Shown one piece after another: positions 33,508 to 42,192 of a stretch of 64,000 bases of DNA (position 1 is the stretch's first letter; each line of letters starts with the position of its first letter). Made by a program: the position numbers and the translations under genes. Below the pieces are notes generated by a model. It worked only from the letters and a program-made list of their open reading frames with translations, searched no databases and had not been told where the DNA came from. This stretch comes from Bacillota bacterium (GTDB lineage: Bacteria; Bacillota; Clostridia; Acetivibrionales; DTU013), in assembly GCA_023426125.1 (NCBI GenBank), contig JAFABI010000049.1:73562-137561 (forward strand). Direction: 5' to 3'.

Positions 33508-33549
33508 GATGAAGGATTGAACACATATCATATACAGGGAGTTGATGTT

Positions 33550-34734
33550 GTGAGTAGAGAAGCTTTACGTTACTATGAAGGAGAACTGGAAAAGATACGG
33601 GGAAATGGCTTGTGGAAGGAAGAAAGGATATTATCCGGTCCACAGGGTGCAAGGATAAGCATAAAAGGCCGGAATAACGTTTTGAACATGTGTTCAAACA
33701 ACTATCTGGGCCTTGCAAACAACCGGGAGATCATTGACGCCGCCAAAGCCGGCTTGGACCAATGGGGCTATGGTTTGTCCTCCGTCCGGTTTATCTGCGG
33801 CACCCAGGAAATCCATAAGCAACTGGAAGATAAATTATCCGAATTTTTAGGAACAGAGGACACCATCCTCTATTCGTCATGCTTTGATGCAAACGGGGGA
33901 GTGTTCGAAGTGCTGCTTTCGGAACAGGACGCGGTAATAAGCGACGAACTGAATCATGCCAGCATCATTGACGGTGTGAGGCTTTGTAAAGCGGCCCGTT
34001 ACAGGTATAAAAACAACAATATGGCGGAGCTTGAGGAAAGATTGAAGGAAGCGCAGAGTGCCCGGTTCAGGCTTATTGTAACCGATGGGGTCTTTTCCAT
34101 GGACGGCTTCCTTGCAAACCTGAAGGAAATCTGTGACCTTGCGGACCGCTACAATGCACTTGTCATGGTCGATGACAGCCATGCTGTCGGTTTTGTCGGG
34201 CAAAAGGGTAGAGGGACCCATGAATTTTGGAGTGTAATCGGCAAAATCGATGTGATCACCGGTACTTTGGGCAAGGCTCTGGGTGGAGCAAGCGGAGGCT
34301 ATGTCAGCGGGCGGAAGGAAATCATAGCCCTGTTACGGCAGAGATCCCGGCCCTACCTTTTTTCCAATACCCTTGCACCTGGCATGGCAACTGCCGCCAT
34401 CAAAGCCATTGACCTGTTGATGCAATCCACAAGCCTGAGGGACAGACTCTTTGAGAACACGCAGTATTACAGGACAGCCCTGAAAAATGCCGGCTTCACT
34501 ATTCCTGAAGGGGAACACCCCATTGTTCCCATCCTGTTGGGTGATGCGGTATTGGCACAGAAGATGTCGGGACTTTTACTTGAAAAAGACATCTATGCCA
34601 TCGCTTTCTCCTATCCGGTGGTTCCTTTGAACAAGGCCAGGATACGCACCCAGATCTCGGCTGAGCATACCCGGGAGGATCTGGATTATGCTGTCAAAGC
34701 CTTTACGGAGGCTAAAAACATACTTGGATTCTGA
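33550..34734 (+). CDS. kbl: Glycine C-acetyltransferase (2-amino-3-ketobutyrate CoA ligase)
   Basis: 394 residues from GTG 33550 with GGGAG eight bases before, close to the ~398 of known Kbl. Alpha-oxoamine synthase features: GNGLWKEERIL, NMCSNNYLGLANN, VDDSHAVGFVG near 205 and the PLP lysine in TGTLGKALGGASGG near 240. It splits 2-amino-3-ketobutyrate with CoA into glycine and acetyl-CoA, completing the threonine route started by Tdh. Confidence 0.95.
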   Translation: MSREALRYYEGELEKIRGNGLWKEERILSGPQGARISIKGRNNVLNMCSNNYLGLANNREIIDAAKAGLDQWGYGLSSVRFICGTQEIHKQLEDKLSEFLGTEDTILYSSCFDANGGVFEVLLSEQDAVISDELNHASIIDGVRLCKAARYRYKNNNMAELEERLKEAQSARFRLIVTDGVFSMDGFLANLKEICDLADRYNALVMVDDSHAVGFVGQKGRGTHEFWSVIGKIDVITGTLGKALGGASGGYVSGRKEIIALLRQRSRPYLFSNTLAPGMATAAIKAIDLLMQSTSLRDRLFENTQYYRTALKNAGFTIPEGEHPIVPILLGDAVLAQKMSGLLLEKDIYAIAFSYPVVPLNKARIRTQISAEHTREDLDYAVKAFTEAKNILGF

Positions 34735-34750
34735 GATAGGCTAAGACAGG

Positions 34751-34815
34751 CAACGGTTCTTTGCCGCATCCGCTTCATTTTGAGGCAGAGAACCGTTACC
34801 TTTACTGTTTTTTTG
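34751..34815 (+). terminator. kbl terminator
   Basis: AACGGTTCTTTGCC (34752-34765) pairs with GGCAGAGAACCGTT (34784-34797), and a T-rich run with TTTTTTT follows by 34815. Confidence 0.75.
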
Positions 34816-34829
34816 AATTTTTCTCTATT

Positions 34830-34970
34830 TTAAGTAAGATACTCACATATAATATTATCCATTTTTTTGCTAGTCTCAAGCAACTTAAGCCTATCACAAT
34901 TATCTATATCATCCATTATATCATTTAGTTCATTTCTTAATGCCTCCATACATTCTTTTAGCACTTTCAT
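34830..34970 (-). CDS. Spo0E-like aspartyl-phosphate phosphatase, second copy
   Basis: 46 residues, ATG 34970 with GGGAGA seven bases before. Helix one at ~3-22; helix two carries KLLETSKKMDNIICEYL, the Spo0E-type Ser-Lys-Lys-x-Asp core. Family members dephosphorylate Spo0A. It is divergent from the XRE gene at 35046, repeating the arrangement at 20082/20481. Confidence 0.72.
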   Translation of the reverse strand: MKVLKECMEALRNELNDIMDDIDNCDRLKLLETSKKMDNIICEYLT

Positions 34971-35045
34971 AGCTAATCTCCCAAATTTGGTCAACTTGCT
35001 TATTGAGCAAATTAAAGTTTATGAGGACGATTAGGGAAATTACTT

Positions 35046-35294
35046 ATGGCTAATATGAACAATTCAAATCAACGTAATTTAATAGGTGACCGCGTTCGTC
35101 AGGCTCGTCATAAAGCCAAGCCTAAGATAACTCAAATAGACTTATTGGCCCGTCTTGCTGTCCGTGGGATTGAACTGGAGGAAACTACCATTTCTAAAAT
35201 AGAGGCAAAAACAAGACCTGTTACAGATATTGAACTTGTGATCATTGCGGATGCGTTAGGCGTAAGTATATTATGGCTATTAGGAAAAGATTGA
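35046..35294 (+). CDS. Small XRE-family regulator
   Basis: 82 residues, AGGGAAA eight bases before the ATG. One helix-turn-helix: QIDLLARLAVRG then LEETTISKIEAKTRPV, ending ALGVSILWLLGKD. No ligand domain, so DNA binding only. Divergent from the Spo0E-like gene with a 75 bp shared control region, and therefore its probable regulator. Confidence 0.85.
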   Translation: MANMNNSNQRNLIGDRVRQARHKAKPKITQIDLLARLAVRGIELEETTISKIEAKTRPVTDIELVIIADALGVSILWLLGKD

Positions 35295-35309
35295 CCATAG
35301 ATTGCATTC

Positions 35310-35434
35310 ATGCGGACACGCAATGCGCCCCTACAGTCGATTTACATCCTCGTGTCAATGTACCTGTCCCCTTGACATGCGGACGCGCAATGCGCGCCTC
35401 TACAATGGATGGGACAATAAACCTGTCCCCGCGG
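35310..35434. repeat. Two tandem copies of a GCGGACGCGCAATGCGC element
   Basis: CATGCGGACACGCAATGCGC (from 35310) and CATGCGGACGCGCAATGCGC (from 35376) each run on to an ACCTGTCCCC end (35372 and 35430), giving units of about 65 and 57 bp. Shorter matches on the other strand are at 23237-23255 and 28981-28998. Confidence 0.65.
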
Positions 35435-35550
35435 CCCCACATTCAATCCTGCATCAAGCATCTATTACGTATAATCTACCGGCTGCACACCGTCTTGCAG
35501 TGTGAAACTGCTGCAAATATATGGTGTGCAACTATTTTATCAAAGTTATG

Positions 35551-35579
35551 TTTAAAGTATAATAATTATCTGCTATAAT
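35551..35579 (+). promoter_or_regulatory. Probable speA promoter
   Basis: TTTAAA (35551-35556), a 17 bp spacer and TATAAT (35574-35579), leaving a leader of about 130 bases before the gene. Confidence 0.5.
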
Positions 35580-35717
35580 AGATTTCATTGCATTGAAACC
35601 GATAGACGGAAAATCGGCCTGCGAATCAGCCTGCAGCAAGTCCTGGACATGATTTGCAAACTGGCTGGCAAAACAAATTTTGGGCTTGACAGGATGTAGG
35701 ATAGAAGGGAAAAGAAC

Positions 35718-37637
35718 ATGAACAAAACTGAACTTTTAGGCAGATGGACGAAAGAAAAGTCCGAAGAGCTTTATGGAATTCAGAACTGGGGCGCCGGATA
35801 TTTTTCCATCTCCGATAAGGGTGAAGTGCTGGTAAATCCTTACAAGGACAATGATTCGGCTGCCATCAGTCTTATGGACATCATTACGGGTGTGCGTGAA
35901 CGCGGCCTTGACATGCCGGTGCTGCTTCGCTTTGAGAATTTACTGGACTCGCAGATTTCCTTCCTGAACAATTCTTTCAGCGACGCCATGAAGAAGCTTG
36001 GTTACAGGGGAGAATACCGCGGCGTCTACCCCATTAAGGTAAACCAGCAGCAGCAGGTTGTGGAAGAGGTGACCAAATTCGGCCAGCGCTATCATCACGG
36101 TCTGGAGGTAGGCAGCAAAGCGGAGCTGGTAGCGGCCCTTTCCCTTATGAAGGACAAGGAGGCCTGCCTTATCTGCAACGGCTACAAGGACGAAGAATTT
36201 ATTGATTTGGGCCTGTATGCCGTGAAAATGGGCTTCAAATGTTTTTTTGTCATCGAGATCCCGGGGGAGCTGGACATTATTCTTGAGCGCTCAAAGGTTC
36301 TGGGGGTCAAGCCCAATATAGGCATCCGCATCAAGCTCTCCGCAAAGGCAAGCGGACATTGGACGGAATCCGGCGGCGACCGGAGCATTTTCGGTTTGAA
36401 TGTTTCCCAGCTGATCTCCATGGTGGATACGCTAAAAGAGAAAAAAATGCTGGATACGCTTAAACTGCTTCACTATCATCTCGGCTCCCAGATACCCAAT
36501 ATCCGGGATATCCGTTCGGCAGTACTGGAAGCGGCCCGTGTATACGCAGAGCTGGTGAAGGAAGGCGCTCCCATGGGTTATCTGGACCTTGGAGGCGGGC
36601 TGGCAGTAGATTATGACGGCTCAAATACAAATTATACCAACAGCCGGAATTATACCGTTGAAGAGTACTGTACCGACATCGTGGAAGCTGTCATGTCCAT
36701 ACTGGACTCCGGCAATGTGCCGCACCCGATTATTGTCACCGAGTCGGGCCGTACCACCGTTGCCTATTACTCCGTCCTGCTGTTTAACGTATTGGATGTT
36801 GAGAAATTCGAGGAGTATGACGTGCCGGACCAGATTGACGAGAATGCCTCGGAGCAGATTAAAAACCTGTATGACGTCAATAGGAACCTTAATTTGAAGA
36901 ATATCCAGGAGTGCTATAATGACGCGCTGTATTACCGGGATGAAATCCGCGACATGTTCAAGCATGGAAGGATAAGCCTCCGGGAGAGATCGCTGTCGGA
37001 GAAAATCTTCTGGAATACCATAAGCCAGATCGCGAAGGAAAAGAAAAAGCTGAAGCACGCCCTGCCCGACCTGGAGGACATCGAAAGCGCCATCGCAGAT
37101 ATTTATTACTGCAACTTTTCGGTCTTCCAGTCAATTCCGGACAGCTGGGCCATCGACCAGCTCTTCCCCATTATGCCGGTGCACCGGTTGCTGGAATTGC
37201 CCAAGCGGAACGCCGTCATCGCGGATATAACCTGTGACTGCGACGGGAAAATCGACCGGTTCATCGACCTTCATGACGTGCGCACTACCCTGCCGCTGCA
37301 TGAGATGAAAAACGGCGACAATTATTATCTGGGCATCTTTCTGGTAGGCGCTTACCAGGAAACCCTGGGCGACCTCCATAACCTGTTTGGAGATACCAAT
37401 GTGGTCAGTGTGAGGATCAACGCCGATGGACATTACGACCTGGTAAAGGAAATTCACGGGGACAGCGTGGCGGATGTGCTGTCCTATGTGGAGTTCGACC
37501 CCAAGGACATGCTTGTACGTTTTCGTGAAACCGCCGAGGAGGCAATACATGACGGGCTTATCAGCGCCAGCGAACGAAGGGAAATCATGCAGGCATATGA
37601 CTATGGCCTCAGGGGATATACCTATTACGAGCGTTAG
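35718..37637 (+). CDS. speA: Biosynthetic arginine decarboxylase
   Basis: 639 residues, the usual SpeA length. Fold-III PLP enzyme: YRGVYPIKVNQQQQVVEEV near 100 with the PLP lysine, GLEVGSKAEL, LKLLHYHLGSQIPNI, YLDLGGGLAVDYDGS near 285, and ITCDCDGKIDRF near 505 with the second-subunit Cys. It converts arginine to agmatine, the start of putrescine and spermidine synthesis. AAGGGA lies eight bases before the ATG. No agmatinase or speB/speE gene is adjacent. Confidence 0.96.
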   Translation: MNKTELLGRWTKEKSEELYGIQNWGAGYFSISDKGEVLVNPYKDNDSAAISLMDIITGVRERGLDMPVLLRFENLLDSQISFLNNSFSDAMKKLGYRGEYRGVYPIKVNQQQQVVEEVTKFGQRYHHGLEVGSKAELVAALSLMKDKEACLICNGYKDEEFIDLGLYAVKMGFKCFFVIEIPGELDIILERSKVLGVKPNIGIRIKLSAKASGHWTESGGDRSIFGLNVSQLISMVDTLKEKKMLDTLKLLHYHLGSQIPNIRDIRSAVLEAARVYAELVKEGAPMGYLDLGGGLAVDYDGSNTNYTNSRNYTVEEYCTDIVEAVMSILDSGNVPHPIIVTESGRTTVAYYSVLLFNVLDVEKFEEYDVPDQIDENASEQIKNLYDVNRNLNLKNIQECYNDALYYRDEIRDMFKHGRISLRERSLSEKIFWNTISQIAKEKKKLKHALPDLEDIESAIADIYYCNFSVFQSIPDSWAIDQLFPIMPVHRLLELPKRNAVIADITCDCDGKIDRFIDLHDVRTTLPLHEMKNGDNYYLGIFLVGAYQETLGDLHNLFGDTNVVSVRINADGHYDLVKEIHGDSVADVLSYVEFDPKDMLVRFRETAEEAIHDGLISASERREIMQAYDYGLRGYTYYER

Positions 37638-37780
37638 TACTGCAGCGAAAACTGCCGGAGGAATCCCTGGAAATATGCATTGAAGCTTTCGCAATTATTT
37701 TCCAGGGCGCATTATGCCAATAAAGGAATGAAGTTTCTGCTGTAGTATCAGGCAATAGAATAACAGGTAGCACTTTAACA

Positions 37781-37815
37781 AGCCCTATGCTTGGATGCAT
37801 AGGGCTTTTAGTTAT
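37781..37815 (+). terminator. speA terminator
   Basis: AGCCCTATGC / GCATAGGGCT is a perfect ten-pair stem with a 6-base loop followed by a T-rich tail. It lies between convergent genes and may serve both. Confidence 0.85.
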
Positions 37816-37826
37816 TTCAGCACCCC

Positions 37827-38393
37827 TTACGCATTCCGGCTTTTTACAGGGTGCATGTTGACGATAATGTAAATGCATATGCCCAGCGCGATCAGCACAT
37901 CGCCGATACTGAACACGTTGGATAACGGAACCCATGAGGGCAGGTAAAAAATGTCGCCCAGCCAGGGGAGGATCGTGTCGGCCGTCAATTTGGCGGAATT
38001 GTGTACAGCCTCTCCCTGGTTTATCACATCGGCAGACCGGCCCACCGACGTGTTTCTGAAGTTCTCCGGAATGGTGGGCATGTGGCCGCCGTTTAAAAAA
38101 ATGACAAGGGAATTGAGAAATATTCCGGTGCCCACAATGAGGATGCCCGGATTTTTGATATTCCTTGCAACGAAGACCAGAAGGCAAAGATAGGATACGT
38201 AATGCGATACGATGATAAAAATCCGGGGCAGGGTTTCAACAAAAGGCAGATTGGAAAAAACGACAAGCTGTATTGCAAATGCAAATAACGCCAGTGCTTT
38301 CCAGTACAATGGCCTGAGAATCATATGCTTCAGCCTTCCCCTGGTAGCATAGCCCAGTATCAAACCAAGGACAACTGCATAGAGAATGAACAT
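37827..38393 (-). CDS. DUF5317-family membrane protein
   Basis: 188 residues, GAGGAG eight bases before the ATG. Four to five membrane helices with the family stretch FLNGGHMPT near 100 and a C-terminal helix FSIGDVLIALGICIYII. The function of the family is unknown. It starts five bases after the HD-GYP stop, so the two form an operon and this protein may share its signalling role. Confidence 0.8.
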   Translation of the reverse strand: MFILYAVVLGLILGYATRGRLKHMILRPLYWKALALFAFAIQLVVFSNLPFVETLPRIFIIVSHYVSYLCLLVFVARNIKNPGILIVGTGIFLNSLVIFLNGGHMPTIPENFRNTSVGRSADVINQGEAVHNSAKLTADTILPWLGDIFYLPSWVPLSNVFSIGDVLIALGICIYIIVNMHPVKSRNA

Positions 38394-38398
38394 ATAGG

Positions 38399-39667
38399 CT
38401 ACTCCTCTTCTTCCACATATCCATAATCATTTTTCAGCACCGTTATAAAAGCTTCAACCACTTTCGGATCAAATTGCGTGCCGGCAAACAACTTCATTTC
38501 CGATACCGCGGCAGCCTGAGACAGAGCTTCTCTGTAAGGGCGGTCTGTGGTCATAGCATCGTAGCTGTCGGCAACGGACAATATTCTTGCGCCCAAGGGG
38601 ATATCCAACCCGGCGATTTTGCCGGGATAGCCTGTGCCATCATAGCGCTCATGATGATGCAGCACATATTCCGCGCATTTTTTATAGGGCTTCAGGTTAT
38701 TCAACAGACGGTATGCCGTCGTGGGGTGGTTTTTTACAATGTCATACTCTTCATTGGTAAGCTTGCCGTTTTTGTTCAGGATACTGTCTTCAATACCCAC
38801 CTTGCCGAGATCATGCACATTTCCCGCCAATTCGATTTCACCGATGTCTTCCTGGTTCAGATCCAATTGCTCGGCGATCTTTTTGGAATATTCCGCCACG
38901 TGGACCGAGTGGAAGGAGGTATACTTGTCTCTTTCATCCAGGGTGGTTGCAAGTAGCTTCAGGGTTTCCTGGGCTTCGCGGTGAAGGCTGTAGTACCTTC
39001 GCAAAGCCTGGTCCGCCATGATTACCGGTGGAATCATAACCAATATGATATAGGGCTGGGTATGTTTGTACAATAGCGCAATAGCCATGCTGATGGGAGC
39101 CAGGCAGTAAAAATAGCTGACAACGATTAAAAAGTCATTCAGGAAAATATTAAAAAACCTTGTGCCTGTTGTCAGTGAAATTACCGCGGAGATGAAAAAG
39201 GTATTTGCCAGAAAGTAGACGGCTACGGAAACCACAACGGCAGGGAGGTCCACAATGATGTCCAGGGGCACCCCCGAAGAAAGCTTTAGCAGGTGAAATA
39301 CGGTGCCTGTGATAAACAGGGATAAACCATATTGGCCGGCATTGAACAATATTCTTGACCATGGCTTTTTCGCGAGGATTTCTACAATCAGAGTAGCAAG
39401 GATGATGGTAAAGACAGCCTGTCCCGTTCCAAGAAGTATGACGGCCGAAAGCTGAACGGCAAAGGAAATCGTCATATCCATTTTTACTTTGAACATGACC
39501 CTGAAAGGCTTAAGGTCGGCAATAACTTCCAATGCGATCCAGAAGAGAATTTCGTGAATGAGCCACGAGCTTCCGGAATTCGTAGTGAAATAAAGCAAAG
39601 GAACGATGCTGAACCCTATTATGAATATGTATACATTACCCAGCTTCCTTAACAGTATCTTATTCAT
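38399..39667 (-). CDS. Membrane-bound HD-GYP c-di-GMP phosphodiesterase
   Basis: 422 residues. About six or seven helices fill residues 10-220 as an integral sensor. The HD-GYP domain at ~235-415 has NVHDLGKVGIEDS, HHHERYDGTGYP, and ADSYDAMTTDRPYREAL, so the metal ligands and GYP are intact. It should degrade c-di-GMP in response to a membrane signal. It is the second HD-GYP protein in the window (first at 15374); no GGDEF synthase is present. Confidence 0.9.
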   Translation of the reverse strand: MNKILLRKLGNVYIFIIGFSIVPLLYFTTNSGSSWLIHEILFWIALEVIADLKPFRVMFKVKMDMTISFAVQLSAVILLGTGQAVFTIILATLIVEILAKKPWSRILFNAGQYGLSLFITGTVFHLLKLSSGVPLDIIVDLPAVVVSVAVYFLANTFFISAVISLTTGTRFFNIFLNDFLIVVSYFYCLAPISMAIALLYKHTQPYIILVMIPPVIMADQALRRYYSLHREAQETLKLLATTLDERDKYTSFHSVHVAEYSKKIAEQLDLNQEDIGEIELAGNVHDLGKVGIEDSILNKNGKLTNEEYDIVKNHPTTAYRLLNNLKPYKKCAEYVLHHHERYDGTGYPGKIAGLDIPLGARILSVADSYDAMTTDRPYREALSQAAAVSEMKLFAGTQFDPKVVEAFITVLKNDYGYVEEEE

Positions 39668-39765
39668 TCATTTAATCCTCTGTAAATTATTATAGATATA
39701 TTCTATATCAACGCACAGAATCCTTCTTTGAAAATGAAGATACAGTAAATTTACAGAAAGATACT

Positions 39766-39798
39766 TAAAAAAAAATAGTCCGAAGACTATTTTTTTAA
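39766..39798. terminator. Bidirectional terminator
   Basis: AAAAAAATAGTC / GACTATTTTTTT stem with a three-base loop, A/T tracts on both sides. It lies downstream of the small peptide gene on the minus strand. Confidence 0.75.
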
Positions 39799-39827
39799 GG
39801 CGTTTTTTAAAACATTTTTTCTTAAGT

Positions 39828-39926
39828 TTACCAGCCCCACTTGAATCCGGCTATACCAGCAAGCACCAGGCACAGAAGAGTTGCAACCTGAAGAGCGACT
39901 GGAATAATCTTACTCCACTTCCTCAT
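39828..39926 (-). CDS. 32-residue single-helix membrane peptide
   Basis: Start ATG 39926 with AGGAGG seven bases before, a stop at 39828 and a terminator right after, so it is a complete small transcription unit. The sequence is a short basic start (RKWSK), a hydrophobic helix (IIPVALQVATLLCLVLAGIA) and a tail FKWGW. No known family was recognised. An AgrD-type signal precursor is unlikely because there is no acidic tail. A membrane-partner peptide or a small toxin are possible. Confidence 0.6.
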   Translation of the reverse strand: MRKWSKIIPVALQVATLLCLVLAGIAGFKWGW

Positions 39927-40112
39927 ATACATATCCTCCTTTGCTTAAAATAATTCATTGGTCCTGCAGTTCGAAAGAATAAACTGCAAAATATGATTAA
40001 TCTTTAGCTTGTCCTTTGTAAGAAATTGACTTGTCTTTCATTTCATAATATTACCACATAAGCTATGATTTTTCAATACTATTCCCAGGGAAACTCAAAA
40101 AAAGTAAATAAC

Positions 40113-41018
40113 TCAAATTCTAGGGCTGCCCAGTGCACGCATATATTCACGGGGCGAGATCTTGTAATACTTTTTATAGACGTTGCAGAAATAAAAGGGG
40201 GAGGAAAAGCCAAGCATTTCCGATATTTGCTTCACCGTATGATTTGTGCTTTTCAGCAGTTGCTCCGCTTTTTTTATTTTAACCAGCTGCAGGAATTGGT
40301 TCGGCGGCATTTGCATGATCACCGAAAAGGATTTGAAGAGATAGGACTCGCTTATATGAAGGTGATTGATAAGGTCGGCGAGGCTTATGCAGTTGAAAAC
40401 ATTATTCTGGATAAAATCCAGGCTCTTCCGGACAATTTCAGCTTCGGAGGGGTGAAGGGAGGTTACGGTGCTTTCCACCGGAACAGGGCTGCGATTAAGC
40501 CTTAGTATTTCAATCATGATCTGTACCAGCAGAGATCCCACAAAAAGCATCCTTCCAGGTTTTTCGCAGCTATTTTCGTAATTGAGCAGCCGGTAGAGGG
40601 CCACCAGCTCCTCAGACATACCCGGATGCAGCTTGTTTCCGGTATTCCCAAGTACGGCGGATATGAAGGGCTTTTGCATATGAAAGGGATACAGGTCGAA
40701 ATGTATCCAGTAATTTTCATGAGGGTCTAACGCCGGCGTTTGTATTTTGTGCATGGTAAACGGCGGTATCAGGACCGCATCCCCGGCAAAACATGCGTAA
40801 AGGGTATTGTCGATAGTAATATGGCTCTCTCCCCCTACGATGCAGATCAGTTCAAAATCACCTATAATCCTGTCGCCGCAAACTGCATCGGGATTGTTGG
40901 ACTGATGGCCGAAGGCGTGCGGTACAAAGGTCATTTCCTTCATAAAGCCGGACAGGGCGTCTTTTTTTAAATTTTTTTCCACTTCGAGAAATGTGTAAAT
41001 AGCTACCATCCATTTCAT
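40113..41018 (-). CDS. AraC-family regulator
   Basis: 301 residues as read from ATG 41018; ATG 40943 (MKEMTFVPHAFG) is a possible shorter start, and neither has a strong ribosome site. Cupin part ~40-150 (GGESHITIDN, AGDAVLIPPFTMHK), helix-turn-helix part ~205-298 ending GFSSPFYFCNVYKKYYKISPREYM. It lies upstream of another AraC gene on the same strand and probably regulates the sugar genes at 42193-45068. Confidence 0.85.
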   Translation of the reverse strand: MKWMVAIYTFLEVEKNLKKDALSGFMKEMTFVPHAFGHQSNNPDAVCGDRIIGDFELICIVGGESHITIDNTLYACFAGDAVLIPPFTMHKIQTPALDPHENYWIHFDLYPFHMQKPFISAVLGNTGNKLHPGMSEELVALYRLLNYENSCEKPGRMLFVGSLLVQIMIEILRLNRSPVPVESTVTSLHPSEAEIVRKSLDFIQNNVFNCISLADLINHLHISESYLFKSFSVIMQMPPNQFLQLVKIKKAEQLLKSTNHTVKQISEMLGFSSPFYFCNVYKKYYKISPREYMRALGSPRI

Positions 41019-41117
41019 ACGGTTTCTTTATGAAGTTTTCTACACATAATTATAACACAGCACGGCTCACAGCCGCAACCAAAGCGGTCGCGCCTGCACT
41101 TTTTCCTGTTTTCCATT

Positions 41118-42008
41118 CTATTTGACGTCGCCATGGGAGGCCGAAGCCGATCTGAACCGGCTGGGCGACATATTGCGGTGCATTTTGAATACCCGGCTGA
41201 AATAATTTATGTCATTATACCCGCACATGGCCGCAACTTCGCCTATTGTGTACTCGTGCTCCAGCAAAAGCCTTTCCGCCTTTTCGATGCGGACTCCGTT
41301 TACATATTCGCTAAGGGTCTTGCCGGTGATCTGCTTGAAAAGGCGGCAAAAATGGAAGCAGCTTAAATTTACCATACGGGAAAGGGCAGTGATGGTAAGC
41401 TCATCGGTGAAATTCTCATCAATATGGTTGAAGATTGTGCTGAATCTCTCGAGATTCCTGGCCCGCAGCCGATATTCGCTCTGGCTGAGGACTTTTGCCA
41501 CATGGTTTCGCATAAGCAGCGCCAGCAGGTGGTAGATGTTGGACTTAATTTCAAGCTCAAAGCCTGTCTGCTTGGAAGTATATTCCGCCGCAATGTTGTT
41601 AATGCATCCGGCGATGCTTCGGTCATCGCTGATCTTATTTTGAAACATAATAAGGTTTTGCTCTATGGGAGTGATATATTTTGTCTCAACCGGGTCGACA
41701 ATGGAGCTGTGCAAATGATCGACGCCAACGATGATGCAGATATATTCCAATTCCCCGGAAAGGTTCTCACCGCTGTGAAGTTCATTGCTGTTTATGACGA
41801 CAAGATCTCCGGTTCGTGCGTAGATGGGCGCCGATCCGCAGTATACAATGGCGTTGCCCCTGGTATAGTAATGAAACTCCATGTGCTCATGCCAGTGACT
41901 GGCAAACGTCGGGCCTTTTTGGTGCAAAACAGTATGGTGGCACCGGATGGGAAAGTCTCCCTCCGACATGTTGATAAACTCATACAGATTTTTATTACTA
42001 TCCTTCAT
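41118..42008 (-). CDS. AraC-family regulator, paralogue of 24333-25187
   Basis: 296 residues from ATG 42008 (GGGGAGG just before). Cupin part has HWHEHMEFHYYTRGNA and GDLVVINSNELHSG; helix-turn-helix ends GYNDINYFSRVFKMHRNMSPSRFR. It matches the regulator at 24333 along its length. Divergent from the isomerase/oxidoreductase operon with 184 bp between, the obvious target. Confidence 0.88.
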   Translation of the reverse strand: MKDSNKNLYEFINMSEGDFPIRCHHTVLHQKGPTFASHWHEHMEFHYYTRGNAIVYCGSAPIYARTGDLVVINSNELHSGENLSGELEYICIIVGVDHLHSSIVDPVETKYITPIEQNLIMFQNKISDDRSIAGCINNIAAEYTSKQTGFELEIKSNIYHLLALLMRNHVAKVLSQSEYRLRARNLERFSTIFNHIDENFTDELTITALSRMVNLSCFHFCRLFKQITGKTLSEYVNGVRIEKAERLLLEHEYTIGEVAAMCGYNDINYFSRVFKMHRNMSPSRFRSASASHGDVK

Positions 42009-42192
42009 AGCCTCCCCCTGAAAATATAGCAAAATAGTACTAAATATCGGCAATTCTGTCACTGCAAACAGTTGGGGATTAAAATATAATAAAGAGCATA
42101 TTCTACTTTATTTTATACAATGGACGGGTGCTTGTAAATATCAAAATAGTACGAACGGTCCATAAACTATGAACAGAAACGGGGTGGCGGAC

